In this document: positions 34,722 to 43,791 of the stretch, one piece after another
How the letters are laid out: every line of letters begins with the position of its first letter
Numbering within the stretch: position 1 is the stretch's first letter
DNA from: Microbacterium ureisolvens
GTDB taxonomy: Bacteria; Actinomycetota; Actinomycetes; Actinomycetales; Microbacteriaceae
DNA length: 64,000 nucleotides
Reading direction: 5' to 3'
NCBI RefSeq assembly: GCF_015278315.1
Contig: NZ_JADIJE010000002.1
Location: 186,001 to 250,000 of the forward strand
The notes under the pieces: model-generated
What the model was told of the DNA's origin: nothing
The model's database searches: none
The model's input: the letters and a program-made list of their open reading frames with translations, nothing else
Position numbers and translations under genes: made by a program

Positions 34722-36758
34722 TCATCGCAGGAAGGCGGCGGCGACGCCGGAGTCGACGGGGATGTGCAGGCCGGTGGTGCGCGAGAGCTCGGGGCCGGTC
34801 AGCACGTAGACCGCGTCCGCGACGTTCTCGGGCACGACCTCGCGCTTGAGGATCGTGCGGTTGGCGTAGAACTGGCCGAGGTCCTCTTCCTTGACGCCGT
34901 AGGTGGCGGCGCGGTTGGCGCCCCAGCCCGAGGCGAAGATGCCCGAGCCGCGCACGACGCCGTCGGGGTTGATGCCGTTGACGCGCACGCCGTGCTCGCC
35001 GAGCTCCACCGCGAGGAGGCGCACCTGGTGGGCCTGGTCGGCCTTGGTGGCCGAGTACGCGATGTTGTTCGGGCCGGCGAAGACGGAGTTCTTCGAGGAG
35101 ATGTAGACGACGTCGCCGCCGAGCTTCTGCTCGATGAGGATCTTCGCGGCGGCCTTGGACACCAGGAACGAGCCCTTGGCCATGACGTCGTGCTGCAGGT
35201 CCCAGTCCTTCTCGGTGGTCTCCAGCAGCGGCTTCGACAGCGACAGGCCGGCGTTGTTGACGACGAGGTCCACGCCGCCGAAGGCGAGCACCGCGTCGTC
35301 GAAGGCGGCCTGGATCGCGTCGGCGTCGGCGACGTTCGCAGCCACGCCGATCGCGACATCCGTGTTGCCGAGTTCTGCGGCAGCGGCCTGCGCCTTCTCG
35401 AGGTCGAGGTCGGCGACGACGACGCAGGCACCCTCGGCCGCGAGACGGACCGCGATGGCCTTGCCGATGCCGGAGGCGGCGCCGGTCACCAGGGCGATGC
35501 GGCCCTGGTGGGTCTTGGGCTTGGGCATGCGCTGGAGCTTGGCCTCTTCGAGGGCCCAGTACTCGATGCGGAACTTCTCGGCGTCCGAGATCGGCGTGTA
35601 GGTCGAGAGGGCCTCCGCGCCGCGCATGACGTTGATGGCGTTGACGTAGAACTCGCCGGCGACGCGCGCGGTCTGCTTGTTCGCGCCGTACGAGAACATG
35701 CCGACGCCGGGGATGAGGACGATGAGCGGGTCGGCGCCGCGGATCGCGGGCGACTCCGCCGTGGCGTGCGCGTCATAGTACGCCTGGTAGTCGGCGCGGT
35801 ACGCCTCGTGCAGCTCCTGCAGCCGTGCGATGCTCTCCTCCACCGACGCCGAGGCCGGCAGGTCGAGGATGAGCGGCTTGACCTTCGTGCGCAGGAAGTG
35901 GTCGGGGCAGCTGGTGCCGAGGGCGGCGAGGGCCGGAGCCTTCTCGGAGGCCAGGAACTCCAGCACGACGTCTGCGTCGGTGAAGTGCCCGACCTGGGGC
36001 TTGTCGGTCGACGCGAGCCCGCGGATCGTGGGCGCGAGAGCGGCGGCCTTCGCGCGACGCTCGGCCTCGGGGAGCGCCTCGAAGCCTGCACGGACGCCGC
36101 CGAAGGGGTCGCTCTTGCCGTTGCCTGCGATGTAGGCCGCGGCCGTCTCGATGATCCACAGCGAGTTCTGCTCGGCCTCGTCGGAGGTGTCGCCCCACGC
36201 GGTGATGCCGTGTCCGCCGAGGATCGTTCCGATGGCCTGCGGGTTCTGCTCCTTGATCGCCGCGATGTCGAGGCCGAGCTGGAAGCCGGGGCGGCGCCAC
36301 GGCACCCACACCACCTTGTCGCCGAAGATCTTCGCGGTGAGCTGCTCGCCGTCGGCGGCGGTCGCGATCACGATGCCCGAGTCGGGGTGCAGGTGGTCCA
36401 CGTGCGCGGCGTCGACGAGGCCGTGCATCGCGGTGTCGATCGACGGTGCGGCGCCGCCCTTGCCGTGCAGGCAGTAGTCGAACGCGGCGACCATCTCGTC
36501 CTCGCGCTCCACCCCGGGGTAGACGTCCACCAGGGCGCGCATGCGGTCCAGGCGCAGCACGGCCAGGCCCGCCTCCTTCAGCGTGCCGAGGTCGCCGCCG
36601 GAGCCCTTGACCCACAGCAGCTCCACGGGCTCGCCGGTCACCGGGTCGGTCTCGGTGCCCTTGGCCGACGTGTTGCCGCCGGCGTAGTTGGTGTTCTTCG
36701 GGTCGGCGCCGAGGCGGTTCGACCGCGTGATCAGGTCGGTGACGGCCGGGTTGGTCAT
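34722..36758 (-). CDS. rhaEW: Rhamnulose-1-P aldolase / lactaldehyde dehydrogenase fusion
   Basis: Bifunctional protein of 678 residues. The N-terminal class II aldolase/adducin domain (about 1-420; metal-binding HVDHLHPDSG) splits L-rhamnulose-1-phosphate to DHAP and L-lactaldehyde. The C-terminal short-chain dehydrogenase (about 425-678; TGAASGIGKAIA cofactor motif, YSATK with catalytic Tyr and Lys) oxidises lactaldehyde to lactate. This fusion is the standard form in many actinobacteria and rhizobia. An AAGGA site precedes the ATG. It follows the esterase gene by 53 bp in the rhamnose operon. Confidence 0.95.
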   Translation of the reverse strand: MTNPAVTDLITRSNRLGADPKNTNYAGGNTSAKGTETDPVTGEPVELLWVKGSGGDLGTLKEAGLAVLRLDRMRALVDVYPGVEREDEMVAAFDYCLHGKGGAAPSIDTAMHGLVDAAHVDHLHPDSGIVIATAADGEQLTAKIFGDKVVWVPWRRPGFQLGLDIAAIKEQNPQAIGTILGGHGITAWGDTSDEAEQNSLWIIETAAAYIAGNGKSDPFGGVRAGFEALPEAERRAKAAALAPTIRGLASTDKPQVGHFTDADVVLEFLASEKAPALAALGTSCPDHFLRTKVKPLILDLPASASVEESIARLQELHEAYRADYQAYYDAHATAESPAIRGADPLIVLIPGVGMFSYGANKQTARVAGEFYVNAINVMRGAEALSTYTPISDAEKFRIEYWALEEAKLQRMPKPKTHQGRIALVTGAASGIGKAIAVRLAAEGACVVVADLDLEKAQAAAAELGNTDVAIGVAANVADADAIQAAFDDAVLAFGGVDLVVNNAGLSLSKPLLETTEKDWDLQHDVMAKGSFLVSKAAAKILIEQKLGGDVVYISSKNSVFAGPNNIAYSATKADQAHQVRLLAVELGEHGVRVNGINPDGVVRGSGIFASGWGANRAATYGVKEEDLGQFYANRTILKREVVPENVADAVYVLTGPELSRTTGLHIPVDSGVAAAFLR

Positions 36759-36811
36759 TGTGGTTCCTTCGTGTGTGGTCCGGGGCGGATCGCGGCGGGG
36801 CGGTCCGCGGG

Positions 36812-37693
36812 TCAGGCCGCCGGGGCGTCCTGGGGGGTGAGGGCGGGAGCGGGGGTTCGGATCGACAAGCCGGCGAGGCGGGTCGCGAAACGATCGAGGG
36901 TGACGGATGCCGCGGCTTCGTGCGGCCGGTTGAGGTGACCGTGCTCGGTCCCGAGCTCGGTGACCGCCTCGACGGCGCGGCCGGCCGTGCGCAGCGACGC
37001 GGCGAACACCTCACCCGAGACGCGAAGCTCGTCGACGTCGCCGTTGACGATGAGGGTGGGCGGGAACTGGACGAGATCGACGGGTCGGGCAAGGCCGGGG
37101 ATCGCGCCGAGCGGGGCGCGCTCGAGGGAGCCGCCGAGGTAGTTCTCGTACATCGCGCGCACGGCGTCGGCGCCGAAGCGGTCGGCCTCGGGCTGGGCGT
37201 CCAGCGCGGCGCGGAGGGCCGCATCGGGCGCCGGCTGCACGGCGAGCAGCGTCGGGTAGGCGAGCAGCACGAGGGCCGGCAGCTGCGCCGCGCGGCGCTC
37301 GATGAGCCGCAGCGTGGCGCCTGCCGCGAGGTTGCCGCCCGCGCTCGTGCCACCGATCGCCAGGCGTTCGCGGTCGATCCGCAGGCGGTCTGCGTTCGCG
37401 ACCGCCCAGGCCCATGCGGCCAGCATGTCGTCGGAGCCGGCGGGGTAGTGATGAGCGCCGCCCGCGCGGCCCGCCGCATCCCATCCTGGCGGCACGGGCG
37501 CCAGACGGTAGTCGACGGAAACCACGGTCGTGCCGCGCGCGGCGAGCTGGGAGGCGACCCAGTCGGACTCGGGCATGTCGAGGTCGCCGAACGCGAACGC
37601 GCCGCCGTGCGCCCACACGAGTCCGGTGCCGTTCGGCTCGCGCGCGGGGTAGACGCGCACGAGTCCGTCCGCGGCGGAGTACGGCTCGCTCAT
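36812..37693 (-). CDS. Alpha/beta-hydrolase carboxylesterase (HSL family)
   Basis: Esterase of 293 residues of the hormone-sensitive lipase type. The oxyanion motif HGGAF (residues 29-33), nucleophile Ser117 in GTSAGGN, an Asp in GDVDEL and a His in EHGHLN form the catalytic set. The start is the ATG at 37693; an in-frame extension upstream is low-complexity and lies in the gap after rhaI. No signal peptide. Located inside the rhamnose operon, it probably removes acetyl or other acyl esters from rhamnose-containing oligosaccharides after uptake, which would match O-acetylated rhamnogalacturonan. Confidence 0.85.
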   Translation of the reverse strand: MSEPYSAADGLVRVYPAREPNGTGLVWAHGGAFAFGDLDMPESDWVASQLAARGTTVVSVDYRLAPVPPGWDAAGRAGGAHHYPAGSDDMLAAWAWAVANADRLRIDRERLAIGGTSAGGNLAAGATLRLIERRAAQLPALVLLAYPTLLAVQPAPDAALRAALDAQPEADRFGADAVRAMYENYLGGSLERAPLGAIPGLARPVDLVQFPPTLIVNGDVDELRVSGEVFAASLRTAGRAVEAVTELGTEHGHLNRPHEAAASVTLDRFATRLAGLSIRTPAPALTPQDAPAA

Positions 37694-37783
37694 CTGTGTC
37701 CTTGGGGTTCGGGTCGGCACCGGTGCCGGGATCGAAGTGGTGCACCAGGGGCGCGGGGAGGTCCGCGTTCGCGGCCGGGGGTT

Positions 37784-37798
37784 TGGGGCGAAGCCCCA
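37784..37798 (-). promoter_or_regulatory. Small hairpin between rhaI and the esterase gene
   Basis: TGGGGC (37784-37789) pairs with GCCCCA (37793-37798) around three bases, read as a UUC loop on the minus strand. It lies in a 151-bp gap within the operon and could lower downstream expression. I see no other element in that gap. Confidence 0.35.
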
Positions 37799-37844
37799 TC
37801 CGGCACGGCATCCCACGCCCCCGGTGGCTGGAGGGCTGCGGCGC

Positions 37845-39011
37845 TTACGCGCCCCAGCCGGCCTGGGTGCCGCCGACGCGGTCGGCCGCGATCTGCTGCT
37901 GGTAGCCGGATGCCGCGTACGCCGCCATCGGGTCGGCGGCGAGTCCGCGCGACTCGCGCCACTGGGCGAGGGCGGGGCGCACGTCGGTGTAGAACGCGTC
38001 CATGAAGACGGCGTTCGCCCCGAGCACGTCGCTCTGCTGCTGTGCGGCGGCGAGGGCGTCGCGGTCGACGAGGAGGGCGCGGGCGGTCATCTCCTGGACA
38101 TTGAGCACCGAGCGGATCTGCCCCGGGATCTTGTCCTCGACGTTGTGGCACTGGTCGAGCATGAAGGCCACGTCGGGGTTGTTCAGGCCGCCGCCGCGCA
38201 CCACCTCGAAGATGATGCGGAACAGCTGGAACGGGTCGGCGGCACCGACGATGAGGTCGTCGTCGGCGTAGAAGCGCGAGTTGAAGTCGAACGAGCCGAG
38301 CTTTCCGAGGCGGAGCAGCTGCATCACGATGAACTCGATGTTCGTGCCGGGCGCGTGGTGGCCGGTGTCGAGGCAGACCATCGCCTTGTCGCCGAGGCTG
38401 GCCACCTGGGCATACGAGGTGCCCCAGTCCGGAACGTCGGTGTGGTAGAACGCCGGCTCGAAGAACTTGTACTCGAGCACGAGACGCTGCTCGTCGGACA
38501 GCCGGTCGTAGATCTTCTGCAGCGAGTCCTGCAGACGGTCCTGGCGGGCGCGGATGTCGGTCTGGCCCGGGTAGTTCGAGCCCTCGGCGAGCCAGATCTT
38601 CAGGTCGCGGGAGCCGGTGGCATCCATGATGTCGATGCACTCGAGGTGGTGGTCGATCGCCTTCTGGCGGATGCGGTCGTCGTGGTGCGTGAGCGCCCCG
38701 AACTTGTAGTCCTCGTCCTGGAAGGTGTTCGAGTTGATGGTGCCGAGGCTGACGCCGAGGTCTTCGGCGTGCCGGCGCAGATCGGAGTAGTCCTCGACCT
38801 TGTCCCACGGGATGTGCAGGGCGACGTTCGGAGCCAGCTTCGTGTAGGCGTTGACCTGCGCGGCGTCGGCGATCTTCTCGTAGGGGTCGCGGGGCGTGCC
38901 GGGCGTGGTGAAGACGCGGAAGCGCGTGCCGGAGTTGCCGAACGCCCAGCTGGGCAGCTCGATGCCTTGGCCTTCGAGAGCGGTGAGGATGTCGGGTGAC
39001 AGCGTCGTCAT
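37845..39011 (-). CDS. rhaI: L-rhamnose isomerase
   Basis: Converts L-rhamnose to L-rhamnulose. The 388-residue protein is of the RhaI (Pseudomonas/actinobacterial) type, not E. coli RhaA, with metal-ligand motifs in the barrel such as LDTGHHAPGTN and FDFNSRFYADDD. The ATG start overlaps the stop of the rhaM gene by four bases (ATGA). It is the second gene of the rhamnose operon and provides the substrate of RhaB. Confidence 0.94.
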   Translation of the reverse strand: MTTLSPDILTALEGQGIELPSWAFGNSGTRFRVFTTPGTPRDPYEKIADAAQVNAYTKLAPNVALHIPWDKVEDYSDLRRHAEDLGVSLGTINSNTFQDEDYKFGALTHHDDRIRQKAIDHHLECIDIMDATGSRDLKIWLAEGSNYPGQTDIRARQDRLQDSLQKIYDRLSDEQRLVLEYKFFEPAFYHTDVPDWGTSYAQVASLGDKAMVCLDTGHHAPGTNIEFIVMQLLRLGKLGSFDFNSRFYADDDLIVGAADPFQLFRIIFEVVRGGGLNNPDVAFMLDQCHNVEDKIPGQIRSVLNVQEMTARALLVDRDALAAAQQQSDVLGANAVFMDAFYTDVRPALAQWRESRGLAADPMAAYAASGYQQQIAADRVGGTQAGWGA

Positions 39012-39424
39012 GATGCGGTGCCTTCTTGGTGGGCGGGGTCTGTCGGGGAGGTGAGCCCGCTCGCCGCGCCCCGGGCGGCGGTGAGCTGGTCGTGGAGGTT
39101 GAAGATCTCGGTGAGCGGGGTCGCGGCCTGGTCGGGACGGCCGTCGAGATCGACGAAGAACCGGCCCATCTCTGCCTCCCAGCGCGCGGCGACCTCGGAG
39201 CGCGCGAGATACTCCTGCGCCGCCGCGTCGTCGTCGGTCTCGTAGTAGCCGATGAGCCGGCCACCGTCGCCGAGGAAGAGCGAGTAGTTGCGGCGCCCCG
39301 CCGCTGCGATCTCGGCGAGCATCTCCGGCCACACCGGCGTGTGGCGGGCGATGTACTCGTCGAGCAGCTCGGGGCGGATCAGCAGCTGGAAGCAGACCCG
39401 CTTCGTCGCGGTGGCGCTGGTCAT
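39008..39424 (-). CDS. rhaM: L-rhamnose mutarotase
   Basis: Interconverts the alpha and beta anomers of L-rhamnose before isomerisation. The 138-residue protein has the RhaM core (about 8-110; HTPVWPEMLAEI with a conserved His/Trp pair and GYYETDD) plus a C-terminal extension of about 25 residues. Longer upstream frames overlap the operators and are not used; the ATG is at 39424. First gene of the rhamnose operon, directly behind a promoter covered by LacI-type palindromes, and coupled to rhaI. Confidence 0.92.
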   Translation of the reverse strand: MTSATATKRVCFQLLIRPELLDEYIARHTPVWPEMLAEIAAAGRRNYSLFLGDGGRLIGYYETDDDAAAQEYLARSEVAARWEAEMGRFFVDLDGRPDQAATPLTEIFNLHDQLTAARGAASGLTSPTDPAHQEGTAS

Positions 39425-39497
39425 GTGCCGGAGGGTCCTCTGCGGTTCGGGGATGCGGCGGTCGCGGCATCCGTCATTCGGAATCGCGGTGCGATTG

Positions 39498-39554
39498 TGA
39501 ATCGTTTCAACGATAAGGGTCCGAAACGTTTCTCGCAACCCGGAAAGCGTTTCC
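39498..39554 (-). promoter_or_regulatory. rhaM promoter with three LacI-type operators
   Basis: Three palindromes stand in a row: TGAATCGTTTCA (39498-39509), GAAACGTTTC (39523-39532, perfect) and GGAAAGCGTTTCC (39542-39554). On the minus strand TTGCGA, a 17-bp spacer and TATCGT form a promoter; the middle operator lies in the spacer and the first lies at the start point, so binding should block transcription. Confidence 0.7.
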
Positions 39555-39624
39555 CTCCGCATCGTACGCGCCGGGTCGCGCAGTGTCGATAGCGTGGGAG
39601 CCGATTCGACGCGAGGGAGCACGG

Positions 39625-40407
39625 ATGGAGCAGCAGGAGCGGGCGCTGGCCGCCTACGTGGATTCGGTGCGGGACCAGGCCGGCGCTCTCGGGGTCGTGC
39701 TGGTCGGCTCGGTGGCGCAGGGGAGGGAGCGCCCGGACTCCGACGTGGACGTCTACCTCGTCGTCGACGACGAGCGGTTCGCGGCCGAGACCGCGCAGGG
39801 GCGGTTCGCCTGGATCGAGCGGCGCGACGAGGACTATCCCGGCTCCTACATCGACATCAAGCTCGCGAGCCCCAGCTACCTCGCCGCGGCGGTCGAGAAG
39901 GCCGACGACCCCACGCGCGCGTCGTTCCTGGGCGCGCGCGTCGCGTGGAGCGCGCTGGCCGGACTCGACGAGACCGTCGCCCGGATCGCGGAGCTGCCCG
40001 ACGACGTGTGGGACGAGCGGGTGCGATCGCACGTGGCACAGGCGCGCCTCTACGGCGGCTACTTCCTGCGGCAGGCCGTCGAGCGTGGCGACGAGTTCCT
40101 CCGTCGCCACGCCGGACTGCACCTGGCGCTGGCGGCTGCGCGAGCCGCCCTGGCCGCGAACCGGGTCGTGCTGCCGGGTCCGAAGTACATCTCGAAGCTC
40201 GTCGGCACGGTGCCCACCCCCGAGGGGTTCGTCGAGGCGTGGAGTCGCGTCGTGGACGCCCCCGACATCGACTCGGGTCGCGAGCTGCTGCGCCTCCTCG
40301 ACGAGTGGCTGGCCGTGGGCCTCACCCCCGACGAGACGCTGTCGACGTTCATCCGCGACAACGAACTCGCCTGGCTCCGGGGGACCGTCCCCGCGGAGTT
40401 CTGGTGA
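39625..40407 (+). CDS. Nucleotidyltransferase-domain protein
   Basis: Protein of 260 residues with an N-terminal pol beta-type nucleotidyltransferase fold: GSVAQGRERPDSDVDVYL contains the GS motif and the two metal-binding Asp. The rest is helical. Related proteins transfer AMP to antibiotics or act as toxins, but nothing shows which applies. The ATG at 39625 follows a GAGGG site. It is divergent from rhaM, sharing the 200-bp control region with three operators, so it may respond to rhamnose. It converges on the importer operon with only 12 bp between stops. Confidence 0.75.
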   Translation: MEQQERALAAYVDSVRDQAGALGVVLVGSVAQGRERPDSDVDVYLVVDDERFAAETAQGRFAWIERRDEDYPGSYIDIKLASPSYLAAAVEKADDPTRASFLGARVAWSALAGLDETVARIAELPDDVWDERVRSHVAQARLYGGYFLRQAVERGDEFLRRHAGLHLALAAARAALAANRVVLPGPKYISKLVGTVPTPEGFVEAWSRVVDAPDIDSGRELLRLLDEWLAVGLTPDETLSTFIRDNELAWLRGTVPAEFW

Positions 40408-40419
40408 CCGCACCGCGCA

Positions 40420-41328
40420 TCACCCCTTGACCGCTCCGCTGGTCATGCCCGCGACGATCTGCCGGTTGAAGAAGATGTACATCACCAGCGGCGGGATCGT
40501 GATGAGCAGGATGTCCATGAACAGCAGGTTCCACTGGCTCAGGTTCTGACTCGAGAAGTTGTAGAGCGTCAGCTGCACGGTGGCGTTGGCATCGCCCGGG
40601 AAGAAGTACAGCGGGTTGGTGAAGTCGTTGAACACCGCGACCGCCTGCACGACGATGACGGTGATGACGACCGGCTTCAGCAGCGGCAGGACCACGGTGA
40701 AGAACAGCCGCAGCGGTCCGGCGCCGTCGATGATGGCGGCCTCGTCGAGCTCTCGGGGGATCGTCGAGACGAACGCGCGGAACAGCAGGATGCAGAACGA
40801 CAGACCGAATGTGACCTCGATGAGGATCATCCCGGGCATGGTCTTGAACAATCCCAGCGACTGCATGACCCAGATGGTCGGAACCACCGCCGGCGGGACG
40901 ATGAGGCCGGCCAGCACGAAGAAGTTGATCAGGTGGTTCCACCGCGACTTGCGGCGCTGGAGCACATAGCCGACCATCGCGGCCAGCACGACCATGATGG
41001 CGACCGAGGCGACGGTCAGGATCGTGCTGTTGATGAACGCGGTCACCAGGATGTAGTCGCGCGCGGAGAAGACGGTGACGACGTTCTCCCACAGCTGCCA
41101 GCCCTGCTGCGGCAGCGTGAACTCGAGCAGGGAGGCTTCCTGCTCGTTCTTGGCCGCGGTGACGAAGATGAACGCGAACGGCACGATGAACACCACGATC
41201 GACACCAGGATCGCGATGATGCCGACGAAGTACTTCTTCATGAACCGCCGGAAGGTCAGCGGCTTGCGGTCGGGTCGTACCCGCGCCGACTTCGGGCCGG
41301 CCGTGGTGAGGGTGCGCGTGAGGCTCAT
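40420..41328 (-). CDS. Sugar ABC importer permease (MalG type), rhamnose locus
   Basis: Permease of 302 residues with six predicted spans and an EAA loop (DEAAIIDGAGPLRLF). It starts with a basic cytoplasmic tail. Its ATG overlaps the stop of the MalF-type permease gene by four bases. Together with that permease and the lipoprotein upstream it forms an importer without its own ATPase. The neighbouring GH78 genes and rhamnose pathway suggest it carries rhamnose-containing oligosaccharides, such as rhamnogalacturonan fragments. Confidence 0.9.
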   Translation of the reverse strand: MSLTRTLTTAGPKSARVRPDRKPLTFRRFMKKYFVGIIAILVSIVVFIVPFAFIFVTAAKNEQEASLLEFTLPQQGWQLWENVVTVFSARDYILVTAFINSTILTVASVAIMVVLAAMVGYVLQRRKSRWNHLINFFVLAGLIVPPAVVPTIWVMQSLGLFKTMPGMILIEVTFGLSFCILLFRAFVSTIPRELDEAAIIDGAGPLRLFFTVVLPLLKPVVITVIVVQAVAVFNDFTNPLYFFPGDANATVQLTLYNFSSQNLSQWNLLFMDILLITIPPLVMYIFFNRQIVAGMTSGAVKG

Positions 41329-42248
41329 GACTCGACCTGCCGCTTCGTGAGGTAGTAGTTGATGGGCAGCACGATCGCGGTGACGACGATGAAGAGCACG
41401 ACGTTGCCGGCCGTCGAGAGTCCGTAGAACCCGGCCTGGTACTGCTTGTAGATGACCGACGCGATGACGTCGCTCGAGAATCCGGGGCCGCCTCTGGTCA
41501 TCGCCCAGATGAGCTCGAACGAGCGGAGACCGCCGATGAGCGACAGCAGCACCACGGTCGCGGTGGCCGGCTGCACGAGAGGCAGCGTGATGTTCTTGAA
41601 GGTCTGCCACGCGCTCGCGCCGTCGACCCTCGCCGCCTCGAAGAACTCCTGCGGGATCGCGACGATTCCGGCGATGTAGATCAGCGTGGCGATGCCGACG
41701 CCTTTCCACACGTCGACGAGTGCGACCGAGAAGAGCGCCCACGCGGGGTCGGTGAGCCACGCGGGCCCCTGGATGCCGAAGACCGCCAGTGCGTTGTTGA
41801 TGAGTCCGTCGAAGGGGTCCATGAGGACCTTGAACGTCACGCCGATGCCGATGGTCGAGACGAGCACCGGGAAGAAGATGGTCGCGCGCAGGTAGCCACG
41901 GCCGAGGATGCTGCCGGTGAGCAGCAGAGCCAGCGCCAGACCCAGGACGACCTTCAGTCCCGAGGTCACGAACCCGTAGATGAAGGTGTTGATCAGGCCC
42001 TGGAAGAGCATGGGCTCCGTGAAGAACGTCACGAAGTTCTGGAATCCGATGAACTCCACGTCGAACAGCGACCAGCGGGTCAGGCTGAAGTAGAACGACG
42101 CGAAGGTCGGGACGGCGAAAAGGACGACGTAGAGCACACCCGAGGGGATGTAGAACCACAGGGGGTACATGCTCTTGATCGACCGCCGTCTGTCGCGTGG
42201 CGGCGGGGTGGTCTGCTGTTGCTGCGGTCGCTCTGCGATCGTGGTCAT
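41325..42248 (-). CDS. Sugar ABC importer permease (MalF type), rhamnose locus
   Basis: Permease of 307 residues with a Gln/Pro/Arg-rich cytoplasmic tail (about 1-28), six predicted spans and an EAA loop (FEAARVDGASAWQTF). It pairs with the MalG-type permease by a four-base overlap. An 11-bp-stem hairpin separates it from the upstream binding protein gene. Substrate inferred from context as rhamnose oligosaccharides. Confidence 0.9.
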   Translation of the reverse strand: MTTIAERPQQQQTTPPPRDRRRSIKSMYPLWFYIPSGVLYVVLFAVPTFASFYFSLTRWSLFDVEFIGFQNFVTFFTEPMLFQGLINTFIYGFVTSGLKVVLGLALALLLTGSILGRGYLRATIFFPVLVSTIGIGVTFKVLMDPFDGLINNALAVFGIQGPAWLTDPAWALFSVALVDVWKGVGIATLIYIAGIVAIPQEFFEAARVDGASAWQTFKNITLPLVQPATATVVLLSLIGGLRSFELIWAMTRGGPGFSSDVIASVIYKQYQAGFYGLSTAGNVVLFIVVTAIVLPINYYLTKRQVES

Positions 42249-42268
42249 GTCATCTCCGTTGATGTGAG

Positions 42269-42300
42269 CGGGGGCCGCGCCGCATGCGACGCGGCCCCCG
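42269..42300 (-). promoter_or_regulatory. Hairpin between binding protein and permease genes
   Basis: An 11-bp perfect stem (42269-42279 with 42290-42300) with a loop that is itself palindromic (CGCATGCG) lies in the 83-bp gap after the binding protein gene. It matches the position and likely role of the hairpin at 12541-12570. Confidence 0.65.
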
Positions 42301-42331
42301 GAGCGGTCAGCCGCCGATCAGTGCCGGTGGA

Positions 42332-43642
42332 TCACCAGCCCTCGAGTCCAAGCTGCTGAGCCTGCTTGACGACGTCCTCGTCGTACAGCGCGGCACCCTC
42401 TTCGGCGGGGCTGATGCCCGAGCCGACCTGAACCGTGATGTTCTCGAGGTTCGGTCCCTTGATCGGGGACAGGAACTCCAGTGCGGGGTTCGTGTTGCCC
42501 TCGTCGAAGTACGGCTGCATGTCCTTCAGCAGACCGGGCACGTCGTCGGGCAGGGTGCACGCGTTCGTGGCGAACGGGCCGCTCGGCGTCATGACCGTGG
42601 TCTGGATCTCACAGCCACCCGGCGAGTTGAGGAACTCGATGAAGGTCTTCGCGGCCTCGAGCTTGTCGCCCTCGGTCGTCTTGGGGATGTAGACGGCGTT
42701 CGGCAGCCAGACCGTGAGCTTGGTGTCCTCCGCGTTCTGTGCGGGCAGCGGGAAGACGCCGATGTTCTCGAGCTCGTCGGGGTAGTTCTGCTGGAAGGTC
42801 GAGACGATGCCCGTCAGGATCGGGTAGTGCGCGCCCTCACCGGTCGCGACCATCCGTGCGCCGTCGTCGTACAGGGCGGAGGCGAAGTCCTCGTTCCACC
42901 AGCCGGCCTCGAAGCCCGCCTGCTGGTTCGCGAAGCCCGCCAGCGCGGGCTCGTCGACGTACTTGCGGTCGCCCTCGGTGTAGGCCTCGGCCCAGTCCGG
43001 GTCCTGCGCGAGGACGTTGCCGAAGTCGCCCAGCACGAACAGCTGGCTGGTCCACGTGTCGCCGTACGTCTGGATCACCGGTGTGATCCCGGCCGCCTTG
43101 ATGGCCTCGTTGTTGGCGGCGAACTCGTCCCACGTCGTGGGCACCTCGAGGCCGAGGTCGGCGTAGACCTGCTTGTTGTAGACGACCGCGCCGGCCTGGG
43201 TCGCCCCGAACGGGGCGCCGTAGATGCCGTTGTCGGTCGAGACGACCGCCTTCATCGTGTCGATGAGGTCGCCCACCCACGGTTCGTCGTCGAGCGGGAC
43301 GAGGTTCTGGTCGGGGTTCATCGCCTGGAACAGCGAACCGGAGTTGTAGTAGAAGACGTCCTCCATCTCGCCGGTGGCGAGCTTGGTCTTGATGAGGTTG
43401 TCGCCTTCCGTACCGGCGGGCTGGGTCTCCAGTCGCACGGTGATGCCTTCGTTCTCGGCTTCGAACGCCTCGATCAGCGCCTCGGCGACCTCGACGTTCG
43501 TGCCGGTGTTCTGCGTCAGAAAGGAGATCTCGACGCCGCCGTCGCTATCGCCGCCTCCCGCGCTGCACGCGGCCAGCGGCACAGCCACTGCCACGATGCC
43601 CGCACCCGCGAGGAGCACTCTCCTGGTCGGGGAGCTCTTCAT
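42332..43642 (-). CDS. Lipoprotein sugar-binding protein, rhamnose locus
   Basis: Solute-binding protein of 436 residues (family 1). Signal: MKSSPTRRVLLAG then a hydrophobic core and lipobox LAAC, Cys near residue 26, followed by a Ser/Gly/Asp linker. The mature part has typical two-lobe features and many aromatic residues. A textbook AAGGAGGT site sits five bases before the ATG at 43642; the in-frame extension upstream lies in the control region. It is divergent from the first GH78 gene, which links uptake and rhamnosidase expression. Confidence 0.92.
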   Translation of the reverse strand: MKSSPTRRVLLAGAGIVAVAVPLAACSAGGGDSDGGVEISFLTQNTGTNVEVAEALIEAFEAENEGITVRLETQPAGTEGDNLIKTKLATGEMEDVFYYNSGSLFQAMNPDQNLVPLDDEPWVGDLIDTMKAVVSTDNGIYGAPFGATQAGAVVYNKQVYADLGLEVPTTWDEFAANNEAIKAAGITPVIQTYGDTWTSQLFVLGDFGNVLAQDPDWAEAYTEGDRKYVDEPALAGFANQQAGFEAGWWNEDFASALYDDGARMVATGEGAHYPILTGIVSTFQQNYPDELENIGVFPLPAQNAEDTKLTVWLPNAVYIPKTTEGDKLEAAKTFIEFLNSPGGCEIQTTVMTPSGPFATNACTLPDDVPGLLKDMQPYFDEGNTNPALEFLSPIKGPNLENITVQVGSGISPAEEGAALYDEDVVKQAQQLGLEGW

Positions 43643-43731
43643 CTTTACCTCCTTGTAAAGCCGAGCGGATGGTCCGCCCACGCTGCCGGAATCCCTGGTG
43701 CTTCGTCGATGGTGTCCTCTGCCGGGTGACA

Positions 43732-43782
43732 TTGAAACCATTCAACCCTCGTACGGTACGACTCTTCCGCGGCCGCGGTCAA
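43732..43782 (-). promoter_or_regulatory. Promoter and operator of the rhamnose importer operon
   Basis: On the minus strand TTGACC (43782-43777), an 18-bp spacer and TACCGT (43758-43753). Just downstream of the start point lies TTGAA-ACCA-TTCAA (43732-43745), a perfect 5-bp inverted repeat of the TGAAAC operator family. Confidence 0.6.
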
Positions 43783-43791
43783 CAGTCGTTT

